From Sulfidibacter corallicola (GTDB taxonomy: Bacteria; Acidobacteriota; Holophagae; Acanthopleuribacterales; Acanthopleuribacteraceae): a DNA stretch of 64,000 bases. This document shows positions 1 to 8,516 of this stretch, one piece after another. The translations under genes were made by a program, and so were the position numbers. The notes under the pieces are model-generated. The model made no database searches and had not been told where the DNA came from. It was given only the letters and a program-made list of their open reading frames with translations. The stretch spans positions 5,543,001 to 5,607,000 of the forward strand of contig NZ_CP071793.1 of the NCBI RefSeq assembly GCF_017498545.1. Direction: 5' to 3'. Every line of letters starts with the position of its first letter. The first letter of the stretch is position 1.

Positions 1-144
1 CACGGCCGTGGCGATGCCCGCTTTTTCGGCGATGGACCTGGCTTGACGGATGATGGACTGATGGCCCAGATGCACGCCGTCGTAGTTGCCGATCATGAGG
101 CAGACCGGTTGCCTGAGTTGGGAATCGTCGGATATCACGCGCAT
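1..144 (-). CDS. ribF: Bifunctional riboflavin kinase/FAD synthetase, N-terminal fragment
   Basis: Only the first 48 codons lie in the window; the gene runs off the left edge. The translation contains GNYDGVHLGHQ, the nucleotide-binding signature (usual form GNFDGVHxGHQ) of the FMN adenylyltransferase domain that begins RibF proteins, which convert riboflavin to FMN and FAD in the cytoplasm. The ATG (142-144) shares one base with the TAA stop of pgpA (144-146), a TAATG junction that implies translational coupling. The identification rests on this single motif, but it is distinctive. Confidence 0.85.
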   Translation of the reverse strand, partial: MRVISDDSQLRQPVCLMIGNYDGVHLGHQSIIRQARSIAEKAGIATAV

Positions 145-671
145 TACCAGTACCACAAGCCGAGATGAAGCAGACTCGTCGCATAGAAGCCCGCCATGAC
201 GTCGTCGAGCACGATGCCGAAACCTCCGGGTAGGCGCTCCAGCCGGTTGACCGGCCAGGGTTTCCAAATGTCGAACAGGCGGAACAGCAGGAATCCCGCG
301 ATCAGGACCTTCCAGTCGTAGGGCTGTGGAATGAACAGGAAGGTGGCGAGCATGCCCGCCAATTCGTCCACCACCACCAGCGAAGGGTCCTTGGTGTCCA
401 GCGCTTCCGCCAGCCAGTTGGCGCTGTAGCAGGCGAGTGCCGTGACCGCGAAGAGGAGCAGGACCTGGGCCCATCCGTAGGCCGGGTAAAACAGCCATAT
501 CAGCAGCAACGCGGCGGCGGAACCCACGGTTCCGGGCGCGATGGGGCTCAAACCGACCCCGCAGACCGTGGCCACGTTGTAGTTGATGAAGTGGAGAATC
601 GGATGCTGGGGCGGCGGTGTCCGATTGTCCGATGGATTGCCCGCCGGAGACGGCGGCGATGGGGAAGGCAT
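144..671 (-). CDS. pgpA: Phosphatidylglycerophosphatase A
   Basis: A 175-residue inner-membrane protein of the PgpA family, which dephosphorylates phosphatidylglycerophosphate to make phosphatidylglycerol. Family motifs appear in order: LSPIAPGTVGS near residue 42, a hydrophobic stretch, DPSLVVVDELAG near 95, and the C-terminal FRLFDIWKPWPV and GGFGIVLDDVMAG blocks, whose acidic residues are the likely metal and catalytic site. The first ~25 residues are Pro/Ser-rich and not part of the fold. GGGAG lies 7 nt before the ATG at 671. The stop overlaps the start of ribF, so the two are co-translated. Confidence 0.93.
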   Translation of the reverse strand: MPSPSPPSPAGNPSDNRTPPPQHPILHFINYNVATVCGVGLSPIAPGTVGSAAALLLIWLFYPAYGWAQVLLLFAVTALACYSANWLAEALDTKDPSLVVVDELAGMLATFLFIPQPYDWKVLIAGFLLFRLFDIWKPWPVNRLERLPGGFGIVLDDVMAGFYATSLLHLGLWYW

Positions 672-857
672 GTATCAACTCCCGGCAGGTTCACGCGGAT
701 GCCCGCTGGTCGGACGAACGGGAGCTATTGTAACCCGAACTGGGGTGAGGCGATCAAACTCGAGAACCCCAATCGCGGTAACTCGGCATCTTCTCGAGCG
801 GAGATCGTCGGGACGCTCGATGCCGTGGTCGGCCATGGCGATGAGGATCCAGAAACC

Positions 858-890
858 AAAAAAGACCAGGAACTTAGCCTGGTCTTTTTT
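858..890. terminator. Rho-independent terminator, probably bidirectional
   Basis: A perfect 13-bp inverted repeat, AAAAAAGACCAGG (858-870) and CCTGGTCTTTTTT (878-890), with a 7-nt loop. It sits just past the carD stop (924, minus), so on the minus strand it reads as a GC stem followed by a U-tract and should end carD transcription before pgpA. Confidence 0.85.
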
Positions 891-923
891 GATGTATGCT
901 AGTGATTTGGTGAGTGGCGAGCT

Positions 924-1481
924 TTAGCTGAAAACCTCTTCGGCTTCCTCTACGCCCGCGTTCTCTTCATCTTCTGCAGTTTTGACGGGCTTGCGGGTAA
1001 TCGCCTCATCCAATACGCCTTGCAGGAATTCATCTGTCTGATCGGCAGGTATTTCCTTGACGATTTCGATCTCGTCGATCAAGCGCTTGCGGATTTGGTC
1101 GTACATGCGCTTCTCTTCGAAGGTAGCTTTGGCTTTCTTGATGAGGTGATGGATTGTTACCACGACGCTGCCCATGTCGCTGAAGCTGCCGGATTGACGC
1201 ATCAGTTCGAACCGGCTTTTGCGGTTTTTGTGATGGAGTTTGGAAATCTTGAAGTCGGGAGTCCAACTATCGACACAGTCCTGGAGTTCAGACTGAGAAA
1301 CCAGGCGACGCACGCCTACTCGTTCCACGTTATCCGTCGGGATGCTGATTTTGGTCTTGCCGTCGCAAGAAACGAGATCGTAGAAGTGAAGCTGGCGACC
1401 AGCAATGGTTTTGTCACATTCTTTCTCGATGACGAAGACACCGCCCTTCGGATAAAATACATGGTCTCCTGTTTTATACAT
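924..1481 (-). CDS. carD: CarD/CdnL-family RNA polymerase-binding regulator
   Basis: A 185-residue protein. Residues 1-60 match the RNA-polymerase-interacting Tudor-like domain of CarD/CdnL/TRCF proteins (GDHVFYPKGGVFVIE, then FYDLVS, then IPTDNVERVGVRRLVS). The rest is helical, as in CdnL, ending in an acidic tail. These proteins bind the RNA polymerase beta subunit and stabilise open complexes at housekeeping promoters. The gene stands alone between its own promoter (1511-1539) and a strong terminator (858-890). It is slightly longer than typical CdnL (~160 residues) because of the acidic C-terminus. Confidence 0.92.
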   Translation of the reverse strand: MYKTGDHVFYPKGGVFVIEKECDKTIAGRQLHFYDLVSCDGKTKISIPTDNVERVGVRRLVSQSELQDCVDSWTPDFKISKLHHKNRKSRFELMRQSGSFSDMGSVVVTIHHLIKKAKATFEEKRMYDQIRKRLIDEIEIVKEIPADQTDEFLQGVLDEAITRKPVKTAEDEENAGVEEAEEVFS

Positions 1482-1510
1482 ATCACGTCCCTTACTAACA
1501 AAGTGCCCCC

Positions 1511-1539
1511 ATCATACCTCAAAAACGGCTCTTCTTCAA
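1511..1539 (-). promoter_or_regulatory. Sigma70-type promoter for carD
   Basis: On the minus strand TTGAAG (1539-1534) and TATGAT (1516-1511) are separated by exactly 17 nt. The -10 matches consensus at 5 of 6 positions and the -35 at 4 of 6. It is about 30 bp upstream of the carD ATG. Confidence 0.6.
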
Positions 1540-1783
1540 GATGAGGGGGAATCCGGATTCCAAAAGAGGATCTTTGACGAGTGATTCATTTTACCCGTGT
1601 TTCAAAATATCCCTGAGTTTCAAAATCTATAAAACCAGGAAAATACGATAGATTTTCACAGGCTCTTCGGGATTTTCAGCGGCGATGAACGGTCACTTCG
1701 CCGCGGCCTGAGATGCCCCCTCGACCCCCGCTTGGCGGAGGATGAGGGGGGTGAAAAAGTGTCCTCGAGGCGGTCCGGCGGCG

Positions 1784-3205
1784 TTACTGGTTCGCCAGCA
1801 TGACGGTGACTTTGCGCTCGTCGCGGGACACCATGATCAGGTCCTTGCCGTTGGCGTTGTCCAAGTTGGCGTAAGTCGCGAAAGAGATATCGCCATCGCC
1901 TCCGAAGGTCTGATCCACGGAGGTGTCCGTCGGTCCGCTGTAGACCGCGACCGTATTCGACGCGGTTTGCGAGAAGAGAACCGAGCGCGCGTTGGTCGTG
2001 CCCAGTACGACGAATTCGGGCTTCCCGTAAAAGGCACCCTTGTAGTCGGTGGTCGTGCCGGCCAGAAAGTCGCCGTCGGACTCGCTCTGGTAGACGCGCA
2101 GTTCCGTTTCGGGATCGTTGCCGTGATCGGCGTCGAAGATGCAGATGTCGTCGGTGCCGTCGCCGTTGAAGTCGACGATGAACATCGTGTGGTTGGCCGA
2201 TTCGCGATCGAAGTCGTCGTCCACCTCGCTGCGCGACCCGAATTCGAAATCGTCGTCGCCCAGCGCCACCTCGACGCCGTTGGCCCCGAAGACGATCAGG
2301 TCGGGGTCGTTGTCGTTGTTGGCCCAGGCCAGCGACGCGATTTCCCCGTTGTTGAAATTGATGGATCGGGCTTGGCTGAAGGCGCCCTCGCCGTCGTGCT
2401 CGTAAATGTAGCCGGTGTTGCCGTCGTCGATGAACATCAAGGCCTTCAGGTATCCGTCGTCGCTCACGAACGACACCGTGCCCGGCTCGGGATCGCGGTT
2501 GAAGGGCGAGCGACGGTCGTTGAATCCGTCGCCGTCGTCGCTTTCATAGTAATAGAGCGTCCCGCCGGCCAGAACGAAGAGATCGTCGTAGTCCTCGTTG
2601 TCCCGCGCCCGAATCAACCAGGCTTCGGAAATCTCGGAACCCACCTGGATGCGTTGCGGATCGGTGGCGAGGGTGCCGTCGGTACCGCTTTCGTAGATCC
2701 AGACTTCGTCGTCGATGACCAGCACCAGGTCTTCGCGCGAGCTGCTGTTGATGTAGCCGCTCAATACGTCGTCCGGCGTCTGGGAAACGGAGATGACCGT
2801 TTCCTTTTTGAAGAGTCCGCTGCCGGCGGCTTCCGTGGACTGATCCGTTTCGCGATCGGTGGTGCTGTAGTTGCTGCCGCGATCGCGGGCCCGCACACCG
2901 ATCGTGAATTCCTTGTTCGCTTCCAACCCGATCAAGGCGTAGCTGAGGGCGCCTTCGCCGGTGAGGTGGGTCGGATCGGCATCGTAGTTGATGTCCTGGT
3001 CCTTGTCGACGACCCAAATGCCGTAACTCAATTCGTGTGAATCCAAAATGTCGTCGGAACCGGCGGACCAGGAGACCGCGATCTGGCTCTCGCTGACCTT
3101 GACGGCGGTGATGCTGCTGGTAAACGTGGGCGGGTCTCCAACTTCCAATCGCTCACAGGCTACCAGCGTAAGTGCCAGCGCCAATATACCCGCTACTTTT
3201 GCCAT
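1784..3205 (-). CDS. Exported lipoprotein with Fn3-like start and VCBS/FG-GAP-like repeats
   Basis: A 473-residue protein starting MAKVAGILALALTLVAC: a short signal peptide with a lipobox-like LVAC, so it is probably lipidated at Cys17. Residues ~25-115 look like a fibronectin type III domain (PPTFTSSITAVKVSESQIAV). The rest is a series of Asp/Gly-rich beta units such as DFNGDGTDDICIFDADHG and LDNANGKDLIMVSRD, typical of calcium-binding VCBS/FG-GAP beta-propeller repeats. A role in surface adhesion or binding is plausible but unproven. It stands alone between carD and the GGDEF gene. I cannot assign a ligand. Confidence 0.75.
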   Translation of the reverse strand: MAKVAGILALALTLVACERLEVGDPPTFTSSITAVKVSESQIAVSWSAGSDDILDSHELSYGIWVVDKDQDINYDADPTHLTGEGALSYALIGLEANKEFTIGVRARDRGSNYSTTDRETDQSTEAAGSGLFKKETVISVSQTPDDVLSGYINSSSREDLVLVIDDEVWIYESGTDGTLATDPQRIQVGSEISEAWLIRARDNEDYDDLFVLAGGTLYYYESDDGDGFNDRRSPFNRDPEPGTVSFVSDDGYLKALMFIDDGNTGYIYEHDGEGAFSQARSINFNNGEIASLAWANNDNDPDLIVFGANGVEVALGDDDFEFGSRSEVDDDFDRESANHTMFIVDFNGDGTDDICIFDADHGNDPETELRVYQSESDGDFLAGTTTDYKGAFYGKPEFVVLGTTNARSVLFSQTASNTVAVYSGPTDTSVDQTFGGDGDISFATYANLDNANGKDLIMVSRDERKVTVMLANQ

Positions 3206-3508
3206 ATCGATAACTCCTTCGGTGGTTGCATGTCGGCGTCGACCGGTCGACGTTAGAACGCATCATGGCCCAGAATCGACGAAGTTTCCTTAAAGATTCC
3301 GATAAATTCCAGGTAAAACCTCGCTCGATCGGTCGCCCGAGAACCCGTTCGTCGCGCAGCCTCGGTCGCCACGAGCTCGCGCTCGCGCCTGTCGTCACGG
3401 GGCCCGTATCGGTGTCCGCCCGCGCTGGTGGCGATAACGGTCGCGAATGTGCCCCGGCGACCCGCTTCGTATCTGGTTCCGCGGCCTCGATCCTGCCCTG
3501 GCGACGGC
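3206..3508. other. Intergenic stretch, no gene seen
   Basis: About 300 bp between the lipoprotein start and the 3' end of the GGDEF gene, both minus strand. The open frames crossing it show Arg/Pro-rich shadow composition. No convincing terminator or promoter was found. Confidence 0.5.
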
Positions 3509-4534
3509 TCAGGGTTGCGCCACCACCTGGTTTCGCCCCTGCTTCTTGGCGCGGTACAGAAACTCGTCGGCGCGGCGAAAGAGGTCGTTGGCGTTTTCGG
3601 TGGGATCGTGCTGGGCGAGTCCCGCCGACAAGGTGGTGAAGAAGCGGACGTCCTTGATGTGGTAGGGATTTTTCCCCACGAAGTCGTGGACCCGTTGCGC
3701 GACCACCAGCGCCTGCTGCTTGGTACAACCCGAGAAGATGATGGCGAATTCGTCGCCGCCCAGCCGGTAGGTCAGGTCGATGCCCCGCAGGGATTTGGAA
3801 AGCAGATTGGCGAAATTGATCAGCACGTCGTCACCGATCTGGTGCCCCCACTCGTCGTTGATCTCCTTGAAGTGATCGATATCCAACAGCAACAGGCAAA
3901 GCGGCGCCTGGAAACGCGCCGATCGTTCGACCGCTTCCTTGAGGTGGCGATCGAAAACGCGGCGATTGAACAGGCCGGTCAGCGGATCCTTGTCCGCTTC
4001 CCGCTTGGTGTGCTCCAGTTGGTTTTCCAGTTGTTCGATGTGCTTCTGGCAGAACGAGAGTTCCACCGCCAGGCGGCTCAGGCCATCGTGGAAATCCTGG
4101 TTGCTGGAGACGATCTGGTTGCCCGCATCCAAAAACACCTGTGACAGCGCCCGCAGGTTGTTGATGGTCTTGGCCTGGCGGATCTTGGCGATGGCGTCCT
4201 TCATGTCGCCGTCCAGGTTCTGGGAGGATTTGACGCCCGATTCCAGCAGGTCCAGGGCCTGGTCCAAGATTGCGTTGATCTGCTCCTTGGTCTTCTTGTC
4301 GGTGTCGTTGGTCGTCTCTTCCTGGGCGGTCGGGGTCAAATGCTCGTCGCGTGTCTTGATGAAGGCGTTGAACTTCGATTCGAAGATCTTGTTGCTGGAA
4401 AAGCGCCCCACGTCGTGAATGAAGATACGCAGCGGTTGCAACAGGCTCTCGATCTCCTTGAGCTGGTCGAGGGTCAACGCTTCGAGCATGATTTCGATGA
4501 TTTCGATGTACCTTTTTTCAACCGATGAGGTCAT
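3509..4534 (-). CDS. GGDEF-domain diguanylate cyclase with RxxD inhibitory site
   Basis: A 341-residue soluble protein. The C-terminal half (~178-341) is a GGDEF domain: DPLTGLFNRR near 182, LLDIDHFKEIND near 213 and an intact GGDEF at 259-263, so it should make c-di-GMP from two GTP. RGID (250-253) lies five residues before GGDEF, exactly where the allosteric RxxD I-site occurs, so product inhibition is expected. Residues 1-175 are helical without transmembrane segments and probably form a sensory or dimerisation module I do not recognise; a coiled coil near 150-175 joins it to the catalytic domain. It is monocistronic. Confidence 0.92.
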   Translation of the reverse strand: MTSSVEKRYIEIIEIMLEALTLDQLKEIESLLQPLRIFIHDVGRFSSNKIFESKFNAFIKTRDEHLTPTAQEETTNDTDKKTKEQINAILDQALDLLESGVKSSQNLDGDMKDAIAKIRQAKTINNLRALSQVFLDAGNQIVSSNQDFHDGLSRLAVELSFCQKHIEQLENQLEHTKREADKDPLTGLFNRRVFDRHLKEAVERSARFQAPLCLLLLDIDHFKEINDEWGHQIGDDVLINFANLLSKSLRGIDLTYRLGGDEFAIIFSGCTKQQALVVAQRVHDFVGKNPYHIKDVRFFTTLSAGLAQHDPTENANDLFRRADEFLYRAKKQGRNQVVAQP

Positions 4535-4994
4535 GCGTCACCTGCCCGTCGATTTAAGACTATTTTTTTGCCTGGGACTCTCGATTTGGTTACCGCAGCT
4601 TAAATTGTCGTATCGGTAAATAATTCATTTTATGAACACTGTTGAGGTGGCAGAAAGTGTTTTTTGGCGCTTTGTCATTTCGAAATTCGTTTGCCGGGTT
4701 CCTTTAGACGACGTTGGCGGGGAAAGGTCGTGATTTCTGCGGCGACCACGGCGCGCGACGGGATACGCTTCGCTCGGGATCGACGGGTTTCAGGGCGTGC
4801 ACCGGGCGACTTCGACGCGGGTCCGGGTCGGTGAACGGGTGCCGAGGATCGGAAGCGATGACGAGACGACCGACCCTGTATAGGTGGATATCGGCTCAAT
4901 GGCGATGCTGGCTTGAATTGCTCGAAAACCGGTCCTAGACTGGACATCTAGGGGCTTTTCCCATATGATTAACCGCTTGAATTTGGGAGTCGCT
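4535..4994. other. Divergent intergenic region between the GGDEF gene and rnc
   Basis: About 460 bp without a convincing gene. It holds the start region of the GGDEF gene (minus) and a sigma70-like promoter for rnc (4913-4941, plus). A short perfect palindrome, TTCAT-TTT-ATGAA (4624-4636), lies ~90 bp upstream of the GGDEF start and could be an operator, but nothing else supports that. Confidence 0.5.
4913..4941 (+). promoter_or_regulatory. Sigma70-type promoter for rnc
   Basis: TTGAAT (4913-4918) and TAGACT (4936-4941) are separated by 17 nt, each matching consensus at four of six positions. The predicted transcription start near 4948 is compatible with either candidate rnc start. Confidence 0.4.
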
Positions 4995-5711
4995 ATGGAT
5001 GAATTCCAAGAAATCATCAATTACCAGTTCCGGAACAAGGATTTATTACTCCAAGCACTGACGCACAGTTCTTACGGTTACGAGAAATCGGTCCCACACA
5101 ACGAGCGGTTGGAATTTTTGGGGGATTCGATTTTGGGGTATGTGGTCTCCCGCAATCTGTTTCTCCAATTTCGCGATGAAAACGAGGGCACGCTCTCGAA
5201 GCTCAAGTCGGTTCTGGTTTCCTCCAAGACCCTGGCGCGCAAGGCCAAGCAGATCGGATTGGGAAAGGTTCTGCGATTGGGCAAGGGCGAACGCAAAGCC
5301 GGCGGCTCCGCCAAGACATCCATTTTGGCCGATGCGGTCGAGGCCCTGATCGGCGCGGTGTCCTTGGACGGCGGATTGGAAAAGGCCGACGAATTCATTC
5401 ACTTTCTTTTAGGTGACGATATAGCCAATGCCACCCTGGAAATCAAAAACTCGGTGGATTTCAAGACCTTGCTTCAGGAAAAACTCCAAGAACAAGGACT
5501 GGGCCTGCCCCGCTATATTTTGGAAAGCGAAGAAGGACCGGCGCACAACCGGATCTTTCGCGTGCGGGCGGAAGTAGGCGATTACCAAGGGCCCTCGGGC
5601 AACGGTTCCTCCAAAAAGAATGCCCAACAGGAGAGCGCCCGGCTTTTTCTGGACGACGAGCGCTTTTGGAAGGAATATCTCGCGAAATCCGAGACGGTTC
5701 AAGCAAAATAG
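4995..5711 (+). CDS. rnc: Ribonuclease III
   Basis: About 238 residues, the normal size for bacterial RNase III, which cleaves double-stranded RNA in rRNA and mRNA processing. The signature NERLEFLGDSILG and the later acidic block ILADAVEALIGAV supply the Mg-binding carboxylates. The C-terminal ~75 residues form the dsRNA-binding domain (DFKTLLQEKLQEQG through GSSKKNAQQESARLFL). An in-frame ATG at 4965 would add ten residues; I prefer 4995 because GGGAG precedes it at good spacing and the family usually begins MDExxx. It heads the plus-strand run into the pseudouridine synthase, 9 nt downstream. Confidence 0.96.
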   Translation: MDEFQEIINYQFRNKDLLLQALTHSSYGYEKSVPHNERLEFLGDSILGYVVSRNLFLQFRDENEGTLSKLKSVLVSSKTLARKAKQIGLGKVLRLGKGERKAGGSAKTSILADAVEALIGAVSLDGGLEKADEFIHFLLGDDIANATLEIKNSVDFKTLLQEKLQEQGLGLPRYILESEEGPAHNRIFRVRAEVGDYQGPSGNGSSKKNAQQESARLFLDDERFWKEYLAKSETVQAK

Positions 5712-5720
5712 GAGCGAGTT

Positions 5721-7001
5721 TTGGAAGAGCGCCTTCAGAAAATTATCGCCCGCGCGGGGATCACTTCGCGGCGGGATGCCGAACGCTTGATCACGGAGGG
5801 AAGTGTCAGCGTCAACGGCAACATCATCACCGAGCTGGGTGCCAAGGCCGATTTGTCGAAGGACCACATCAAGGTCAACGGCAAGCTGCTCCAGCCGGAA
5901 ACCGGCGAAAATGTCTATATTCTCTTGAACAAACCGCGTGGGGTGGTTTCCACGGTTCACGATCCCGAGGGCCGCACCGTCGTGACGGACCTGGTCAAGG
6001 GCCAGAAGGTTCGCCTATACCCGGTGGGCCGCCTCGACGTCAACACCGAAGGTGCCCTGTTGCTGACCAACGACGGCGACTTGACCCATCAACTGCTGGC
6101 CCCTCGCTCGAAATGTCCCAAGACCTACGTGGTCAAGGTGAGCGGATCGCCCTCGACCAAGGTGCTGGAACGCCTGCAGCGCGGCATCACGGTGGAGGGG
6201 ACCCGTTTCAGTTCTTGCGAGTTGGAAGTGCTCAAACCCGGTAACAACACTTGGGTCAAGGTCGTGCTCCACGAAGGCAAGAACCTGCAAATCCGCAAGA
6301 TGTTCGAAGCGGTCGGCCATCCGGTTTCCAAGCTCAAGCGCATCGCCTTCGCCTTTCTCACCACCCAGGGGCTGTCGCACGGCGAGTGGCGCGAGTTGAG
6401 CGAGGTCGAGATTTCGCGGCTCAAACGGGGCCAGTTCAATTCGCTGATTCCGATCAATCCGTTTCGTTTCCTGCGCGAGTACGGGGTGACCGTCCAGAAA
6501 CCGCGCGGGCGTGCCCGCACGGCCAAGTGGACCGAGAGCCGCGGTAAGCCGGGCGAGCGCGGGCGCCCGACCGGCACGCGGGAGGGCAAGGCGCAGGATG
6601 GTCAGGCCAAACGCCCGGAAAAAACCGCGAAGGAGACCGCGGAACGATCCTCGGAAGGCTCACCCAAGTCCAGCAACCGGAAGAAGTTGACTGATCGAAG
6701 CACTTGGCGCAAAGGCCAGGGCGGATCCGGACCGGGTGGGAAATTGCGCGGTTCCGGCAATTCGCGTGGGCGAAGTGGTCGCCCCGGTACGGGCGCTCGC
6801 GAGGAATCCGGCTACAAGAGTCGCGATCGGGCCAGGAAACCCGAGGGTGAAGGGAGCGCCAAGGGCAAAACCGGCGCCAAGCCGCAGCGTTTTTCCAGCG
6901 ATCGCCCCAAGGGAGCGCCCTCCAAGAATGCCCGTTACCAGGGGTTCCGCAAGGGACGCGGCAAGTTCGGCGGGTCCGGTGGTCGAGGCCGCGGCCGCTG
7001 A
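5721..7001 (+). CDS. rluB: RluB/RsuA-family rRNA pseudouridine synthase with basic Arg/Gly tail
   Basis: A 426-residue protein from a TTG start (5721) with GGAG nearby (5711-5714). Residues 1-60 are an S4 RNA-binding domain (RLQKIIARAGITSRRDAERLI). The catalytic domain follows, with GRLDVNTEGALLLTNDGDL around the essential Asp. This family isomerises one uridine in rRNA; the 23S-acting RluB type is the best guess, but substrate choice between RsuA, RluB, RluE and RluF cannot be settled here. From ~residue 265 the last ~160 residues are low complexity, rich in Arg, Gly, Lys and Ser. Ordinary RluB is much shorter; the tail may add RNA or ribosome affinity. A terminator follows at 7036. Confidence 0.9.
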   Translation: MEERLQKIIARAGITSRRDAERLITEGSVSVNGNIITELGAKADLSKDHIKVNGKLLQPETGENVYILLNKPRGVVSTVHDPEGRTVVTDLVKGQKVRLYPVGRLDVNTEGALLLTNDGDLTHQLLAPRSKCPKTYVVKVSGSPSTKVLERLQRGITVEGTRFSSCELEVLKPGNNTWVKVVLHEGKNLQIRKMFEAVGHPVSKLKRIAFAFLTTQGLSHGEWRELSEVEISRLKRGQFNSLIPINPFRFLREYGVTVQKPRGRARTAKWTESRGKPGERGRPTGTREGKAQDGQAKRPEKTAKETAERSSEGSPKSSNRKKLTDRSTWRKGQGGSGPGGKLRGSGNSRGRSGRPGTGAREESGYKSRDRARKPEGEGSAKGKTGAKPQRFSSDRPKGAPSKNARYQGFRKGRGKFGGSGGRGRGR

Positions 7002-7035
7002 TCTCCAACCCCTCGGGGTTCACGAATAAATGAGA

Positions 7036-7066
7036 GGAGTCCGGGGACCAGCCGGGCTCCTTTTTT
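7036..7066 (+). terminator. Rho-independent terminator after the pseudouridine synthase gene
   Basis: GGAGTCCGG (7036-7044) pairs with CCGGGCTCC (7052-7060), with one G-U wobble, followed directly by TTTTTT (7061-7066). It lies 35 bp past the stop codon and separates this unit from cmk. Confidence 0.85.
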
Positions 7067-7144
7067 AAATCAGCTCAAACAGGATCGGGAACGTGGGGGC
7101 GTTCGATCGGGGTTCCGCGTTCCGATGTCCGAAAGTGGTGTTCC

Positions 7145-7822
7145 ATGAAGCAAATCATCGCCATCGACGGCCCCAGCGGGGTGGGCAAGAGTTCGGTTTC
7201 CAAACAGCTCGCCAAAGCTTTGGGTTGGACCTATCTGGACACGGGCGCGACCTATCGGGCCGTCACGCTGGCGTGGCTGCGGTCCGACCGAAAGGTCGAG
7301 CGGCTCGCGGACGGTGCCTGGCTCGCCGGCCTCGATATCGATTTTCGCGAGGGCGCGGTCTATCTCAATGGCGAGGATGTCAGCCAGGCGATCCGAACGG
7401 AGGAAGTGACCGCCCAGGTGAGCCTGGTCAGCGCCCAGTCAGGGGTTCGGGCCGACCTGACCCGCTTGCAACGCAAGATCGGCAATCTCAGGCCGTGCAT
7501 CTTGGATGGTCGCGATATCGGGACCGTCGTGTTTCCCGATGCCTTTCTCAAGGTGTTCCTGACCGCGGGAGAGGCCGTTCGGGCGCGGCGTCGCTGGACC
7601 CAGCTCGGAGGCGAGCGCAGCGGACGGAGCTTCGAGCAGGTTCTCGAGGATCAGCGCGTGCGCGACCGCAAGGACGCCTCGCGGTCTCTCGCGCCACTCA
7701 AGAAGGCCGACGACGCCTGGGAACTCGATACCGACACCTACGATCAGGACCAGGTGGCGGCCCTGATCGAGCGGGAGGCGCGGCGGCGTTTGGGCGAAGG
7801 TTCCGAACCCGGGAACCCATGA
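7145..7822 (+). CDS. cmk: Cytidylate kinase
   Basis: A 225-residue enzyme that phosphorylates CMP and dCMP with ATP. The P-loop GPSGVGKSSVSK begins at residue 9. YLDTGATYRAVT (NMP-binding) and LDGRDIGTVVFPDA are diagnostic of Cmk, and a basic lid segment (RARRRWTQLGGERS) follows. Length is normal. The TGA stop overlaps the ATG of yraN (ATGA at 7819-7822), so the two are coupled. Confidence 0.95.
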   Translation: MKQIIAIDGPSGVGKSSVSKQLAKALGWTYLDTGATYRAVTLAWLRSDRKVERLADGAWLAGLDIDFREGAVYLNGEDVSQAIRTEEVTAQVSLVSAQSGVRADLTRLQRKIGNLRPCILDGRDIGTVVFPDAFLKVFLTAGEAVRARRRWTQLGGERSGRSFEQVLEDQRVRDRKDASRSLAPLKKADDAWELDTDTYDQDQVAALIEREARRRLGEGSEPGNP

Positions 7823-8235
7823 TTTTCGGGATGATCGAACGGCTGCGCGGTTGGGCGATGCCCTACCCCTTTTGGTTGGCCTCCCTGGGCGCACGCGGAG
7901 AGTACCTGGTGCGTCGCGACTTCCACCGCCGGGGTTACCATTGCCTGGCCACCAACTGGCGCCATCGCCACGGCGAGATCGACCTGATCGTGGCCAACGC
8001 CAGACGGTTGGTGTTCGTGGAGGTCAAGACCCGCGGCGGGCCCGAGCCTCCGCCGATCGGCGACACGATCAGCCACGACCAGAAACGACGATTGCGCCGA
8101 TTGGCCGAGATCTATCGCAACCGCTGGCCGGCGCGCGACGTGCCCTGGCAGTTCGTACTCGCCCTGGTTTCCGTACCGCGAACCGATACCCGATTCTGCC
8201 GGGGGATTCGCATCCAGCTCGCCGACCTGTTCTGA
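7819..8235 (+). CDS. yraN: YraN/UPF0102 family nuclease-fold protein
   Basis: A 138-residue protein starting at the ATG that overlaps the cmk stop. It carries the YraN core GxxGExxVxxxxxxxGY followed by HGEIDLIVANARRLVFVEVKTR, the D...ExK arrangement of the PD-(D/E)XK nuclease fold. The family is widespread and conserved; its substrate is not firmly established. The longer frame beginning at 7093 reads through cmk in another frame and is not the real start. Confidence 0.92.
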   Translation: MIFGMIERLRGWAMPYPFWLASLGARGEYLVRRDFHRRGYHCLATNWRHRHGEIDLIVANARRLVFVEVKTRGGPEPPPIGDTISHDQKRRLRRLAEIYRNRWPARDVPWQFVLALVSVPRTDTRFCRGIRIQLADLF

Positions 8236-8516
8236 GGCGCGAGCGCGACAAGTGCCAGCCAAATCAATGTGGTACGAGGTTTTGCGAGGGCGCGGTGTTT
8301 TTGGGTTTCTGATGAATTGTCAGACCACATATGTTTTAATTAGAGATTGGTTCCCAGTATGTGATATTCGTTGGATTTTCCCTTGAAAGACCTATCCCGC
8401 AAGCTCCCTCGTCCCTGTTGTCGGCTTCCCCTCGTGTTCCTCTCCTCTATTTCCACGACCCTTTCATCCCGAACCGATTCCAAGTTCCCACCACGGTGGT
8501 TGAGAAGCGCAAATCT

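Noticed and set aside
1742..3040. 432-codon plus-strand open frame opposite the lipoprotein gene
   Set aside because: Val/Asp/Arg-rich shadow of the lipoprotein on the other strand, with no domain or ribosome site.
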